From the NCBI GenBank assembly GCA_905221605.1, contig CAJNDS010001335.1:37501-101500 (forward strand): 64,000 nucleotides of DNA, given 5' to 3'. This DNA comes from Symbiodinium natans (taxonomy: Eukaryota; Sar; Dinophyceae; Suessiales; Symbiodiniaceae). The notes below the pieces were generated by a model, which was not told the origin of the DNA, made no database searches, and saw only the letters and a program-made list of their open reading frames with translations. Positions within the stretch are counted from its first letter, which is position 1. The number at the start of each line of letters is the position of its first letter. Below, piece by piece: positions 30,076 through 41,515 of the stretch. The translations under genes were made by a program, and so were the position numbers.

Positions 30076-31290
30076 GGGTTCAGGGTTTAGGGTTTGGGGT
30101 TTAGATTTCAGGGTTTTGGGTTTCACAAGCCCGAAAAATGTACTCTTTCAGTTCTATAGGTGGGTATAGTATCCCAAAAAGTTTAAAGTGTACTCGTTCA
30201 GCTACTAAGTAGAAGCGCACGTTTAGGGTTTGCGGTTTAGGGGGTTTAGGGCGCAAACATGGCGTCGAGAAACCTGCAGAAACCCCGAAGAACTCGGCAG
30301 AGACCTAGATAAGGTAAGCTTCGAAAAGCTGAGATGGGTGAGCTTCTAAAAACCCCAAAGAGATAAACAGCTCCAGGCGGAAATTCCCCCCCTCAACCCT
30401 AACCCTCAAGACCAAACCCTAAACCCTAAACCCTAAACCCTGAACCCTGACCCCTAAACCCTAAACTACGCGCTAAACCTGACTCTCATGCAGCGAAGCG
30501 CACGCGACCAGAATGAAGCATAAACGATTCATGCCCTGAGGCCCCCTGCACAAACAACGTCCGCATCATACCTTCGCTTCACGCAAGGGCTTTTGGCTAG
30601 ACCCAAGAGTAATTAACCTAGGAATGAAAAATGGTGCCCTTCTTGGGTTAAGGCGGCTTACAAGGGACCTAAACCCCTAAAAAAGGGGCTTGGATTGTTT
30701 TCTATATTTTTTCAGTTTTTTTCTTATTTTTCCGTTTCACGTTTAGGGTTTAGGGCTTAAGGTTTAGGTTTTAGGTTTTAGGTTTTAGGTTTTAGGTTTT
30801 AGGTTTTAGGTTTTAGGTTTTAGGTTTTAGGGTTTAGGGTTTAGGGTTTAGGGTTTAACGTTTAGGGTTTAGGGTTTAGGGCTAGTAGAAGGGAAGCTCG
30901 CTGGTGTTAAAATTGCTAAAAGCACCCAGGCCGCCCGCTTGCGTTGGCATGTAGTCCCACCCCAACCACTCAAACTGTTCTCACTAGGGTTTAGGGTTCA
31001 CCTCCCAAACCCCCGTCAAGGGGGGCTTTCTTGCTTTTTACTTACTTTCGAACGCTAAGAGGAAGAGTGCCCCTGCTGCAGGGGGCTCCCATAAAAGCAA
31101 GCATTCTGGATTTCAATACTAAAAAACCGCATTTTCATTGGTCATGCGGATCATGCGCTGGACGGCTTTTGGGGAAGCTTCGGGACCGCAAGACCCGAAG
31201 CGGGGCAGAACCGAAGCTCGACTCGCCTGCTGTCAAGTCCAGGTTATTACCCGCGCGTAGGCACGACCGTACCACCGACTGACTGTCATG
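30076..31290. repeat. Telomeric variants, family F fragment and unique 3' flank
   Basis: CCCTAAA (30415-30470), TTTAGGTT 8-mers (30748-30828) grading into TTTAGGG (30829-30890). At 30598-30700 AGACCCAAGAGTAATTAACC ... CTAAAAAAGGGGCTTGG resembles family F (49553-49652). The stretch 31020-31280 is unique, without an evident exon, and lies downstream of the stop at 31324. Confidence 0.55.
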
Positions 31291-31323
31291 CCTGGGCCGG
31301 AGGACGAGCTTCGGGCTCCGGCA

Positions 31324-31568
31324 CTAGGAGGTGCAGCACCCTGGCAGGACATGCGAGTGCGTGGAGCAAAAATCTGGAAGCCGACTGGCCTCCTTCAGCA
31401 GCAGCACTATCTGCTCTGGCGGCCCGTTGAAGTGCTGCTTGTCCCAGCACGAGACCGCCGACGGCACGCTCGAAATCATCACGTACTGCCCGTCGGACCG
31501 CACCAGTGTTTTTTTCAGTGCTGCCAGATTCCCGGAGATGCAACTGGACAGCGGCGCTCTCGGCAGTT
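31324..31568 (-). CDS. Unknown protein, 3'-terminal exon
   Basis: One minus frame reads LKKTLVRSDGQYVMISSVPS then CWDKQHFNGPPEQIVLLLKE and ends HVLPGCCTS at a TAG (31324-31326). Other frames of both strands are also long because of GC content, but this one has the most protein-like composition. The TTTAGGG tract at 31565-31595 marks the upstream intron. Confidence 0.5.
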
Positions 31569-31594
31569 TAGGGTTTAAGGGTTAGGGGTTTAGG

Positions 31595-32600
31595 GTTTTG
31601 CTTGCTTGCTTGCTTGCGTGCTTACAGGCCACGGGGCCGGGAAAAAAAAGGAAAACAAATACGGCCACTCTCTTCCGAATTCTGAGGGCTTACCGGGCTG
31701 GGGGTTCGTTTAGGGGGCTTCAAGTGGAGTCGATGGCCCTGATGGGGGATTCGGTTTTGGGCTTGGGCAGCTAGGTCACCCATCCACCCCTCAAAGCGTC
31801 CAAACCCATAAGGAAAGCATTGGTGCTAACTCTGACACATAACCCTCCTAACCCTCCAAACCCTCTAAACCCTCTACACCCTCAAAACCCTCTAAACCCG
31901 AAATCCTACCCTAACCCCCACAAACCCCAAAAACCCCATGAACCGTGAAATCTCCCTATGCGTCAGTTTCACCGCGACCTGGTCCAAGCCCTAAACCATC
32001 CTTTAGGGTTTAGGGTTTAGGGTTTAGGGTTTAGGGTTTAGGGTTTAGGGTTTAGGGTTTAGGGTTTAGGGTTTAGGGTTTAGAGACCTGGGGAAGGGGG
32101 CATTTCCCAAACGAAGGGTCCCCGCATTGTGTCCCCGTAACACGATATCCCACATCATAGGAACCCTCAAACAGCCTACCACTCTTCTGGGAAACTCCCG
32201 GTTTAGGGTTTAGAGTCTAGGGTTTAGGGCTTAGGGTTGCCCAAAGCTCCTTCCTTCAAGAGTTCATAAAAGGAGAACCGGCTCCAGCTAAGGAACCGCA
32301 CCACCCCTGTACCCACAGAGCCCCATACTCATTGATGCACCGGACGCGTCCTGTGGCCTAAGAAACACGACTGTGGATTTTCTACTTGAGGGGCGATCGG
32401 GCTCCCTACGACCCTAAACCCTAAACCCTAAACCCTAAACCCTAAACCCTGTGAACCCTGAACTCTGAACCCTGAACCCTTAGGCCCTAAACCCAAAACC
32501 CCCAAACCCTGCGCGCCCTGAACGCACAGACCCTCACACCCCGAAAGGCCATCCAAATCGCACGCAGAGCCACAGCGGCTTACCGGGCTGCAGGCAGGAG
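31595..32600. repeat. Telomeric arrays and short unique spacers
   Basis: TTGC tetranucleotide run (31598-31625), CCCTCTAAA variants (31845-31905), TTTAGGG (32003-32083, 32201-32240) and CCCTAAA (32410-32450). No exon identified. Confidence 0.7.
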
Positions 32601-32620
32601 GTCAGGGACACAGTCCTTGG

Positions 32621-33190
32621 TTCGACTTGGAGGTTCATGGTACTTATTAACCAGTTCCCTCGGCTTCCTGCCTAGAAGCGTTTCAAGGCAGACACGGGAT
32701 CCAAATTTTGTGACGCACCCCCCCCCCCCACCTCCCTCCTCCCCATCGCTTGGAGAAGCTGCAAAACCGATGCCGTGTGGGGTCCCGCCTGTTGGCGGCT
32801 CCTAAGAGGGGCGCTCCAAAAGGCACGAATTTGGCTGTTTGGGACCCTGTGCAACCCTCCTCAGACCCCTGGGAACACCTAGGATTCCTGGACCCTTCCT
32901 GCAACCCCCTCCCCTTTTGTTGAGGCCTTTCCCAGAAACCCTCTTTCCTCCTTTCGCGTCCGTGGGCCGGCCCGGCTGCCGAGGCGGCGCGGGCAAGCGT
33001 TTACAATTGTGACTGCGCTTATCGGGTTAAGGGTTTAGGGTTTAGGGTTCAGGGTTTAGGGTTTACGGTTTAGGGTTTAGGGATACTGATAACTGTACTC
33101 ATAACCCTATTAGGGCACTTGAGGGGCTTACAAGTGGGTTATAAGTACAGTTATACTTGGTGACTAGCTACCATGAACCTCCGAGGGTTT
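32621..33190. other. Family B fragments around a G/C-rich open region
   Basis: CGACTTGGAGGTTCATGGTA at 32623 is a family B left end. GATAACTGTACTCATAACCC to CTACCATGAACCTCCGAGGG at 33087-33187 is a right-hand copy whose left end is replaced by TTTAGGG. Between them several overlapping open frames on both strands (32672-32996) lack any recognisable domain. Confidence 0.5.
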
Positions 33191-34126
33191 CTACCTTGAA
33201 CCCTGAAGGTTGTACCCTTGTGTTTTGGGGTCCCTTTTTGAAGCTCCTCAAAGGCAACATAAGGACCATGCTAGGAGTATATTAAGGGGAACCTTTAGGG
33301 GTACATCCTTAGGGATACAGTTTTGGTGATCGTTGCCTTAAGAAAGGACCCTAAACCCCTGACCCCTGAACCCCAAACCTGAAACCTCAAACCCCAAACA
33401 GGACACCATAAACCCCAAACCTGGTACCCTTCAACCCAAGTCCCAAACCCCTAACCCTATAGACCCTAAACCCCTAAACCCAAACTGGGCTGCTAAGTGT
33501 CCGCCGGCCATCATAGAGCTGCAGCCGACCCTGCAGTTGACCTTTTGGGGGGCCTTGAAGGGGGGGGGGGGGAGCCCCTCTTGAAGTTTGGGGGTCGCTG
33601 CTACTGTAAGGATTCTATGTATGCGTATGTATATATATATATATATATACAAATAGAAACCCTCAACCCTAAACCCTAAAACCGAAACCCTAGACCCCAA
33701 ACCTCAACATTAAGCCCATGTATTAATAAAATATGTTGGGAGGTCTCAAGCTTCCGACGAAACCGTAAAGTAAGCCGACAGCAACCATACAAAGCACTTG
33801 GGGCGTTCACGATATTAGGGGGGGTTCTTTCTTGGGGTCCTTACTACAAGGGGATCCTAGTATTTGGGGATCTTTATTGGGGGGCTCCCCTATTTTCGTG
33901 AACTCCCACTTGGGGCGCCCCGCCATTTTCGAACTTGGCGGCTTTCGGGTCTCGGGGTCTGGGGCTTCGGGTGTCGGAGTTTCCCTGATTGAAGTCCCAC
34001 GGACGCCTTGCTCTTAAAGAATCCCTAAACCCGAAAACCTAAACCCCAAACCCTACACCCTACACCCTAGACCCTAGACCCTAAACTCTAAACCCTAAAC
34101 CCCAAACCCTAAACCCTTTCTGGTCG
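33191..34126. other. Telomeric variants, TA microsatellite and element remnants
   Basis: CCCCAAACC variants (33350-33470), G12 run (33560), (TA)n (33630-33650). At 33809-33905 GATATTAGGGGGGG ... GATCCTAGTATTTGGGG resembles the 15470-15606 insertion. CCCTAAA variants at 34030-34115. Confidence 0.5.
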
Positions 34127-34212
34127 GAGCGGCGTAGGAGGTTGACCTCCGGATCGTCCAGCAGGCGCCGTACCTCTGGGCGGAGGCTTTTTGTTGGCAA
34201 GAGCCTGAGGGT
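34127..34212 (-). CDS. Exon downstream of a family B introner, unknown
   Basis: Minus strand reads TVTLRLLPTKSLRPEVRRLL then DDPEVNLLRRSD. It follows the element end CCTCCAAGTAG, which supplies an AG acceptor in phase. No family recognised. Confidence 0.48.
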
Positions 34213-34218
34213 AACGGT

Positions 34219-34580
34219 CTACTTGGAGGTTCATGGTACTTATCCACCAATTCTAACTGTACTTATATCGGTACTTAAGACCAGACTGGGGCACTTACAG
34301 GGGCTTAGAAGTGGGTTATAAGTAGAGTCATAATTGGTTATTAGTACCATCAACCTCCAAGTAGGGCTTCAACGTGTAACCATATTGGGCGCACTTACAG
34401 GGGCTTATAAGTGGGTAATAAGTGCACTTAAAGTCGGTTATGAAGTACCATATTGGGGCACTTAAGGGGGCTTATAAGTGGGTTGTAAGCAGAATTGGAA
34501 TTGGTTACCAAGTACCCTAAACCCTAAACCCTAAACCCTAAACCCTAAACCCTAAAGCCTCCAAGTCGGGCTTCAAGTGT
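34219..34580. mobile_element. Tandem family B introners, the second split by CCCTAAA
   Basis: A complete copy (TACTTGGAGGTTCATGGTAC to ACCATCAACCTCCAAGTAGG, 34219-34366) is followed by partial units sharing GGGGCTTATAAGTGGGTAAT. In the last unit the right terminal repeat reads AAGTACC, then a CCCTAAA array (34512-34556), then GCCTCCAAGTCGGG. The array lies inside the terminal inverted repeat. Confidence 0.82.
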
Positions 34581-34609
34581 CTGGTCTCGGGATGCCAGGT
34601 GACTGCCGA

Positions 34610-34850
34610 ACCCTACAGCAAGCTCCAAAAAAGTTGGAACATCCTTCTGCCCATACCCCCCAAACGGTATACTGAAAGGAATCCCAGCTCTATTCATCCG
34701 CAAACCCCTAAACCCTAAACCCTAAACCCTAAACCCTAAACCCTAAACCCTAAACCCTCAACCCCCCACCTTGGGTTACACACCCCTTGATGAACCATGT
34801 TCCGACTTTCTCACTTTTCCTGCAAAGCCCTGAGCCGTCTAGCCTCTCAA
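34610..34850. mobile_element. Family D element with inner CCCTAAA array
   Basis: Left TACAGCAAGCTCCAAAAAAG ... GGAACAT; right ATGTTCCGACTTTCTCACTT. A compact copy is at 55805-55885. The CCCTAAA array (34706-34760) lies between the two halves. Confidence 0.65.
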
Positions 34851-34905
34851 CTCCTGGCCCCCTGAAACCCCTGAACCTCAGCTTCCCTGCAGGAACCCGA
34901 AGGGT

Positions 34906-36060
34906 TTAGGGTTTAGGGTTTAGGGTTTAGGGTTTAGGGTTTAGGGTTTAGGGTTTAGGGTTTAGGGTTTAGGGTTTAGGGTTTAGGGATTAACGTGCCT
35001 TGCCAGCTTCTTCGTCACTGCCGGCAGCCACAGCTACCTTCATTACCCACTCGGAGAGTTTCGGGAAAAAAAGGGGGAGCAGTGCCGAGGTGGAGGTGGT
35101 TCGGGGTTCAGAGGCTTTCGAGCGCAATATATATATATATATCTATATAGGGGCCTTCATAATTCCAATACTTGTTGTGAGGGTTATTGTAGCATGATGT
35201 TATGGAAGAATACTGGTAGTCATTATTCCGACCCGATAGTACTGTAGGGTCAAGGTGTTCATGGATTTCAGGGCCAGGTCACGAGCTGAGGCTCAGGGGT
35301 AAGGCCCTCGTTTGCACCACCTAAAACCTAAACCCTAAACCCTAACACCTAGACCCTAAACCCTAAACCCTAAACCCTCCCTAAACCCTAAACCCTAAAC
35401 CCTAAACCCTAAACCCTAAACCCTAAACCCTAAACCCTAAACCCCACGTAGCAAAACCTGTTTGCGGATGAACGCCAGAGCCCCCAAGCTTGGGGCAGCC
35501 GAGCCAACCCTTAGGGCTTTGGGTTTGGGGTTTAGGGTTTAGGGTTCAGGGTTTAGGCAATTTAGGGTTTAGGGTTTAGGGTTTAGGGGGTTGCAGAGTT
35601 TAGGGTTGAAGGTTTTGGGGTTCAGGGTTTTGGTGTTGTCGTTTAACTAGGCCATTGGGCGCAAAAAGTATGAACCCCAACCCCCCCGCCCCCCCAAGAA
35701 CCCTAAACCCTAAATCCACCCTAAACCCTCACACGAGACACCCTAAACCCTAAACCCTAAGCCCTAAGCCCTAAACCCTAAAGCCCTAAAGCCCTAAAAC
35801 CCTAAAACCCTAAAACCCTAAACCTGAAACGCCCGGGCCATTCCTCCTGCTTCGGCGGCTGCACAGCCGCCGCGAGGCCTTTCTTTGTGTAGGCATCTAA
35901 AGAGCAGCATTCGGTGTCCAAGTTGGTGGATCAACATAAGTATTGTTGTTCTTATTGTTATATGTTAGGATGAGGTACTAGTAGAATAATAATATTGTGA
36001 TTAAGTTTCATAATTGCTATTTTTGCTTAATGACAGGATTGGGCCAGACTTTCTGGTACT
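34906..36060. repeat. Telomeric arrays with AT-rich unique region
   Basis: TTTAGGG (34906-34988), CCCTAAA (35330-35445), TTTAGGG (35530-35590), CCCTAAA/CCCTAAAG (35700-35830). (TA)n at 35128. The AT-rich stretch 35880-36060 and the stretch 35000-35290 hold no convincing exon. Confidence 0.7.
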
Positions 36061-36065
36061 GTGTC

Positions 36066-36178
36066 CACATAAGAAGTACTTAGTTGTCCAGTACTTAGGG
36101 GTTTTAAAGGTTAACCTTTGGGACTACAAGGGGAATATGTTACCCCAAAAAGGTTAAAGGTTACCTACTCTACGACTA
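36066..36178. mobile_element. Family E introner with right end fused to CCCTAAA
   Basis: ACTTAGTTGTCCAGTACTTA ... GGTTACCTACTCTACGACTA runs into AACCCTAAACCC. The last bases of the usual CTACTAAG end merge with the array. Confidence 0.8.
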
Positions 36179-37501
36179 AACCCTAAACCCTAAACCCTAA
36201 ACCCTAAACCCTAAGCCCTGGTTTTCGGGTTTAGGGTTTAGGGTTTGGGGTTTAGGGTTTAGGGTTGACCACGACACCCAACAAACCCCGAAACGTAAAA
36301 GCCAAAAAACAAAACCCTTGTAGCCGAAATAAGCCATAAGACCTGCCTCCCTTCCTTCATCCGACGTCGACTTTCTGAATCCAGTGCTCCAGGTTCCCCA
36401 GAAGCGTAGGAAGAAGAAGGGCACACATTTTGTGATGACCCTAGACCCTAAACCCTAAACGCCAAACTCTAAACCCCGAACATTGCGCAACTTGCTTGGT
36501 GGGCCCCTATCGATTTTCGGGGATTAGCACCCTGACAAATACAGCATCCCTTCGATCAGGGGGGGGTAGTTTTCGGGTGAACCCCTATCGATTTTCGAGG
36601 AAAAGTACCTAAAGAAAAAAGGCATGCAACGTCATGACAAAACTGGGTTTGCATTAGTTTTGTCCGATGCTCATTATGGAATTGTAGTCTACAGCTCCAA
36701 AACGGTACTACATACGAGCCTTTAGTTAAGACCTCAAACCCTAAACCCTGAACCCTGAACCCTGAAACCTAAACCCTAAACCCTAAACCCTAAACCCTAA
36801 AACCCTAAAACCCTAAAACCCTAAAACCCTAAACCCTAAACCCTAAACCCTAAACCCTAAACCCTAAACCCTAAACCCTAAACCCTAAACCCTAAACCCT
36901 AAACCCTAAACCCTAAACCCTAAACCCTACTCGGAAAGCGCGAAAGCCTGTGAAGTCGCAGAACAGTGCGAAGTGCAACCAACATCTCTGGGAGACCCAA
37001 CCAACTTCCACAGCTGTTCTGCGCAGGGCTCGTCGTTGGAGTCCTTCAGTCAGGGTTAGGGTTTAGGGTTTAGGGTTTAGGGTTTAGGGTTTAGGGTTTA
37101 GGGTTTAGGGTTTAGGGTTTCGGGTTTCGGGTTTAGGGCTTAGGGCTTAGGGCTTAGGGTTTAGGGTTTAGGGCTTAGGGTGCAGCATTGGTCAGCTGAA
37201 CGATGTAGTGTGAAGACATGCTCATCCCAAGGCCGCATGCACGAACCCTCAAAGCCTCAATCCAAAAGACCCAAAACTTAAACACCTGCCCCATAGCCCC
37301 TTAGGGTTTAGGGTTTAGGGTTTAGGGTTTAGGGTTCCCTTAAGTCAAACCATACGCCTTAACACCCAAAACCCTAACCCTCCCCAACCACACCAAACGG
37401 CACCTTTCCCTGAAGCTGGAGCCTCTCGAGCCTTCTTGATCAAGTTTGGGGGTTTAGGGTTTAGGGTTTAGGGTTTAGGGTTTAGGGTTTAGGATTTAGG
37501 G
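36179..37501. repeat. Telomeric arrays and unique spacers
   Basis: CCCTAAA (36178-36220), TTTAGGG (36228-36265), CCCTAAA/CCCTAAAA (36730-36930), TTTAGGG (37050-37185, 37303-37335, 37452-37500). ACCCCTATCGATTTTCGAGG at about 36580 and CCCCTATCGATTTTCGGGG at about 36506 are a spaced direct repeat. No exon called. Confidence 0.7.
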
Positions 37502-37586
37502 TTGGGATGTTCCCCCTTATACTACCAGTCCTTAATAGGCTGTAATCCCTACTGAGGACTGTTAGTATAAGGGAGAACATCCCAAG
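37502..37586. mobile_element. Family A palindromic element, short variant
   Basis: TTGGGATGTTCCCCCTTATA to AGGGAGAACATCCCAAG with a shortened loop (ATAGGCTGTAATCCC). Confidence 0.9.
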
Positions 37587-38819
37587 TTTTGGGTTCTGTC
37601 TCTGACAACTTGGGCTTAGAGCACAACGTTTCGGGCTCCGGGCCTCGGAGGGAATCCATTCAAGGTCCCTCCCTCCCCCACTCCTTCCGAGGATTCGGGA
37701 TTTCGTTTGACCGGAAAGTCTAACCCTAAACCCTAAACCCTAAACCCTAAACCCTAAACCCTAAACCCTAAACCCTAAGCCCCTAAACAATGCACCCAAA
37801 GCCTGGATTCCGGCGGGATCTGGGGCAGGATTCGTGGGCCCCTGAAGACCAAACCCTACGACAGGTCCTCTGCGAAAGCGGCGCTGATGTCGCAACGCCA
37901 AGAACCTGACACAACAGGGTAAGCAGGATGGAGTGTTGTAGGTTTATGGGGTTTAGGTTACAAGCCGGACTACCTGAAAATCCTAAACCCTCAACCCAAA
38001 ACTCTAAACCCTAAACCCTAAACCCTAGACCCTAAACCCTAAACCCTAAACCGAAGCATTGCTTGGGAACAACCCTCCGAGACCAGATTCTCTAGACAGG
38101 TTTGGGGCTCCTTCAATCCTTGGCCCTCCCTTGCGTGCACATGTTTAGGGTTTAGGGATTAGGGTTTAGGGTTTAGGGACTCTTCAAAACTCGGTTTGCT
38201 ACGCTGAACACCGGGAAGGAGGGCACCGCTAGGCGGCCTGGACACCCTGATCTCAGGACAGTTACATGGCCCCTTAATATGAAGCAAGGTTTAGGGTTTA
38301 GGGTTTAGGATTTAGGGTTTATATTTCTTGTATCCCCAAAAGGACACCAAATATATACCTTCACCGACATTAAAAAAGAACCTCATGTACACACTCACCA
38401 AAAACAGTAATATAAACACTGCTTCACATATGGGCCCTGAAAAGTGGGGCCCTTTTTTACCCCTTGTATACCCGGCACAACCCAAGGGCCCCCACGTCAG
38501 CACCCTGTAAAGTTTAAAGAGGACAAGGGAACATATAAAGGGACCATGAAACTGCCCTTAGCCCCAAACCCCAAACCCTAAACCCTAAACCCCTAGACCC
38601 TAAACCCTAAACCCTGGACCCTAAACTAGTGGACCAAGGGCTGGCAAGCTCAGTGCCCTGGGCTCAGTTACAAGCATTGAAGGAAGCTCAGAGGTTCAGG
38701 GTTCAGGGTTAGGGTTTAGGGTTTAGGGTTCAGGGTTAGGGTTTAGGGTTTAGGGTTCAGGGTTAGGGTTTAGGGTTTAGGGTGTAGGGTGTAGGGTTTA
38801 GGGTTCAGGGCTTAACCCT
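37587..38819. repeat. Telomeric arrays and unique spacers
   Basis: CCCTAAA (37722-37775, 38000-38050, 38575-38625) and TTTAGGG (38143-38178, 38287-38322). A triplicated GGGTTCAGGGTTAGGGTTTA segment lies at 38697-38790. The 38330-38560 stretch holds opposed short frames without support. Confidence 0.65.
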
Positions 38820-38918
38820 AAACTCCAAGTGCTGCCACAGCAGCAGGCAGCCACTCGGCCAAACGAGCGCGCGGCTGCGGGAGCCTAACCGGCCTAGCAG
38901 CTCGTGGCTCGCATTTGG
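38820..38918 (-). CDS. Exon-like island, unknown
   Basis: Minus strand reads ASHELLGRLGSRSRALVWPS then GCLLLWQHLE. TTTAGGG tracts abut both ends. Confidence 0.42.
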
Positions 38919-40074
38919 GGTTTAGGGTTTAGGGTTTAGGGTTTAGGGTTTGGGGCTGAGCCAGAGTATGGGGCCCCTTTTTGGCTTTAGGGCTTAAAGG
39001 GCTGTAATCCATCCAGCTTACTTTCCCTAAACCTACCTAGACCCTGTACACCCTAAGCCAGCGGAGGCCGGGAAATCTCGAGCCCTGGCTTCTGCCGTCC
39101 TTTCCATCTAAGCCTTCGACTGATTCGAGTGGGGTATCCTAAGGTGACCTTAGACCCTAGACGATGAAGTACCCGGGATAAGGTTTAGGGACTATAAAAT
39201 GTAGGGTCTATAGGCTTTAGGATTTAGGGTTGAGGCTCCATAGTGCCCTAAACCTCCGCCCCCCCCCCCCCCCCCCAAAAAAAAAAAAACAAAAATCTCC
39301 AAACTCGACCCTTGCAGACTACGGAAGATGAGGGTTAAGGGTCCTTGATCCCAAACCCTGCATGAGCCGATGAAGTACCGGGATAGGTTTAGGGTCTAAT
39401 AGGGTTGAGGGTTTAGGGTTCCATCGGGTTCAGGGTCTGTAGGGTTTTGGGTTGGGATGTTACCCCTTATACTAACAGTCCTTGATAGGGATTATTGTAC
39501 CCCTTAGTCTTTATGTTCATGGTTCTCTAGGGTTTAGGGTTCGATAGCGTTTAGGTTTCAGGGTGTTGGGAGCTTGAGGTTCAGGCCTTATACCCAAAAC
39601 CCTACATGCTTGTAAGTTCTAAGATCTTATGTGGGACCCCGGTGGTTGTATAGGGGCCATTGTCCCTAAAGGATACTAAGGCGAACCCTAAAACCCTAAA
39701 CCCCTGAACCCTAAAACCGTAAACCCTAACTTCAAACCCCAAAACCCAGAACCCTAAACCCTAGACCCTACACAGCCCAAAAGTCAAAACCAAGCCTTGC
39801 ACCCTGAACGAAACAGCTCCCCTCCGTTTCTGACCTCTGTCCAGGTCAGGCACTGCCGTATTGCGCGGGAGCCCTGTGTGACCTTAGGACCCAAGGATTC
39901 CAGATTTAGGGTTTAGGGTTTAGGGTTTAGGGCCCAAGGGCCTTTAGGATTTAAGGGTGTTGAGGTCGTGGGTTGTTTCCGCATGCGGCTTGCATGCCTG
40001 GGCTCAGAGAGCGAGAGAGAGGCCGAGTGACAGAGAGGGGGCTCCTCCCTAAACCCTCAACCCCAAACCAGCGT
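38919..40074. other. Telomeric variants and a family A fragment
   Basis: TTTAGGG (38918-38952), C and A runs at 39259-39290, and a half family A element at 39451-39510 (TTGGGATGTTACCCCTTATA ... TTGATAGGGATTATTGTACC). CCCTAAAA variants at 39686-39770. No exon called. Confidence 0.5.
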
Positions 40075-40181
40075 ACAAGCTCGCGCCAGGATTCCTGTCA
40101 AAGCGAGGCAGGAGAGGCTGATGAGTGGAGTCGATCTTCCTTAATACGCTCCCGAACTCGAACCTGCGGCCGAATGTGGCC
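40075..40181 (-). CDS. Exon-like island, unknown
   Basis: Minus strand reads TFGRRFEFGSVLRKIDSTHQ then PLLPRFDRNPGASL, stop-free and well balanced. Confidence 0.45.
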
Positions 40182-40735
40182 CTAAACAGCCCTGGAAATC
40201 CATAGACACACAAAAGCCCCAAAGCACCCTAGCAACCCTACAACCAAAAAAGGGGATTGAGGGTTCAGGGCTTAGGGTTTAGGGCTTTGCAAACAACACG
40301 AACCCTGGAAACCTCAGCCGCCCTAACACCCCGGGGCTTTGGTTTCGGATTATTTGGAGGACCGGAGGACTTGATAGGTAGTCCTTAAGTAGGGTCCATT
40401 TTTGGAGGTATTTAGAACTCGATCTACTTTGCGCCCTATACACCTAAAACATAAACAACCTAAAAAACCCGAAACAACCCTAAACAACCCTGAACAAACC
40501 TAAACAACCCTAAACAAACCTAAAGAACCCTAAACAAACCTAAACAACCCTGAACCCTAACCCTAAACCCCAAACCCCAAACCCTAAACCCCAAACCCTC
40601 CAAGTTTTTAGAGCCACCAAGGCAGCAGCTCTGAGGCCGACTTCGCTGCACCTTGCGGTCGACAAAGATCGGACCCTTGGGGTTTTTTAGGGCGGTTTGG
40701 ATGTTAACCTCATACGAACAGGGTTTAGGGTTTAG
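40182..40735. repeat. CCTAAACAA variant array and spacers
   Basis: AACAACCCTAAACAAACCTA units at 40455-40560 form a distinct homogenised variant. The remainder is unique with short telomeric tracts. Confidence 0.75.
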
Positions 40736-40740
40736 GGTTT

Positions 40741-41070
40741 ACCTGGACCCTCCAGGGGACTAAAATATTAGTCGTTGTTTGGAAAAGCATGAATTTAAGT
40801 CGCTGCTCAGGAAATTCGTTCTTCGATGAAAAAAGTGCTCTCGCCATGTTTGGGCAAAGCGTGGCAAAGCAGCGGTCGGCAAAAAGCGCGTTTCGGCCGG
40901 GAAAGAGCACGTTTCGGTCGGCAAAGAGCGCCGTCACCAAACATGAGCCCATGTCTCATTCTGCAATGATCCCGAAAAACGCTGGAGAACAGAAATTTTC
41001 GTTCTCGGATACGAACAAACGGTTATCTTCGAAAAAACAGAAATTTTGGCCTCCTCGGATTCTCCAGGTA
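40741..41070. mobile_element. Candidate 0.33-kb element with weak terminal inverted repeats
   Basis: Left end TACCTGGACCCTCCAGGGG and right end GGATTCTCCAGGTA are partly inverted. Inside, CGGTCGGCAAAAAGCGCGTT, CGGCCGGGAAAGAGCACGTT and CGGTCGGCAAAGAGCGCCGT form a threefold repeat, and GAAATTTTCGTTCTCGGATA resembles GAAATTTTGGCCTCCTCGGA. A plus frame (SAFRPGKSTFRSAKSAV) follows the repeat. TTTAGGG tracts border both sides. Confidence 0.5.
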
Positions 41071-41177
41071 GGGTTTAGGCTTTAGGCTTTAGGCTTTAGG
41101 GTTTAGGGTTTAGGGTTTAGGGTTTAGGGTTTAGGGTTTAGGGTTTAGGGTTTAGGGTTTAGGGTTTAGGGTTTAGG

Positions 41178-41420
41178 GATGTGCCCCCTCACGCTAACAG
41201 GGCTTAGGGTTTAGGGCTTAGGGGTTGGGATGTTCCCCCGCTTGTACTAACAGGGCTTAGGGTTTAGGGTTTAGAGTTAGGGCTTAGGGACTGGGATGTT
41301 CTCCCATTATACTAGCAGGGTTTAGGTTTTAGGGCTTTGGGTCTAGGGGCTGGGATGTTCCGCCCTTGCTAACAGGCTTAGGGTTTAGGGTTTTGGGCTT
41401 AGGTTCTAGGGTGCAGGGAT
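41178..41420. repeat. Tandem truncated family A left ends with TTTAGGG
   Basis: Four consecutive units of about 60 bp each contain GGGATGTTCCCCC-like sequence, a short ACTAACAGGG stretch and GCTTAGGGTTTAGGG. A full element follows at 41420-41515. The heptamer and the element end have become one composite satellite. Confidence 0.8.
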
Positions 41421-41515
41421 TGGGATGTTGTGCCTTATACTGACAGTCCTTAATTGGGGGGGGGGGTACTAGAATCCCGATTAAGGACTGCTAGTAGAAG
41501 GGGGTACATCCCAAG
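41420..41515. mobile_element. Family A palindromic element
   Basis: TTGGGATGTTGTGCCTTATA to GGGGGTACATCCCAAG with inner arms CAGTCCTTAATTGGG / CCCGATTAAGGACTG. Confidence 0.88.

Noticed and set aside
31288-31585. Plus-strand open frames opposite the 31.3-kb exon
   Set aside because: Less protein-like than the minus frame ending in TAG; probably shadow frames from GC-rich codons.
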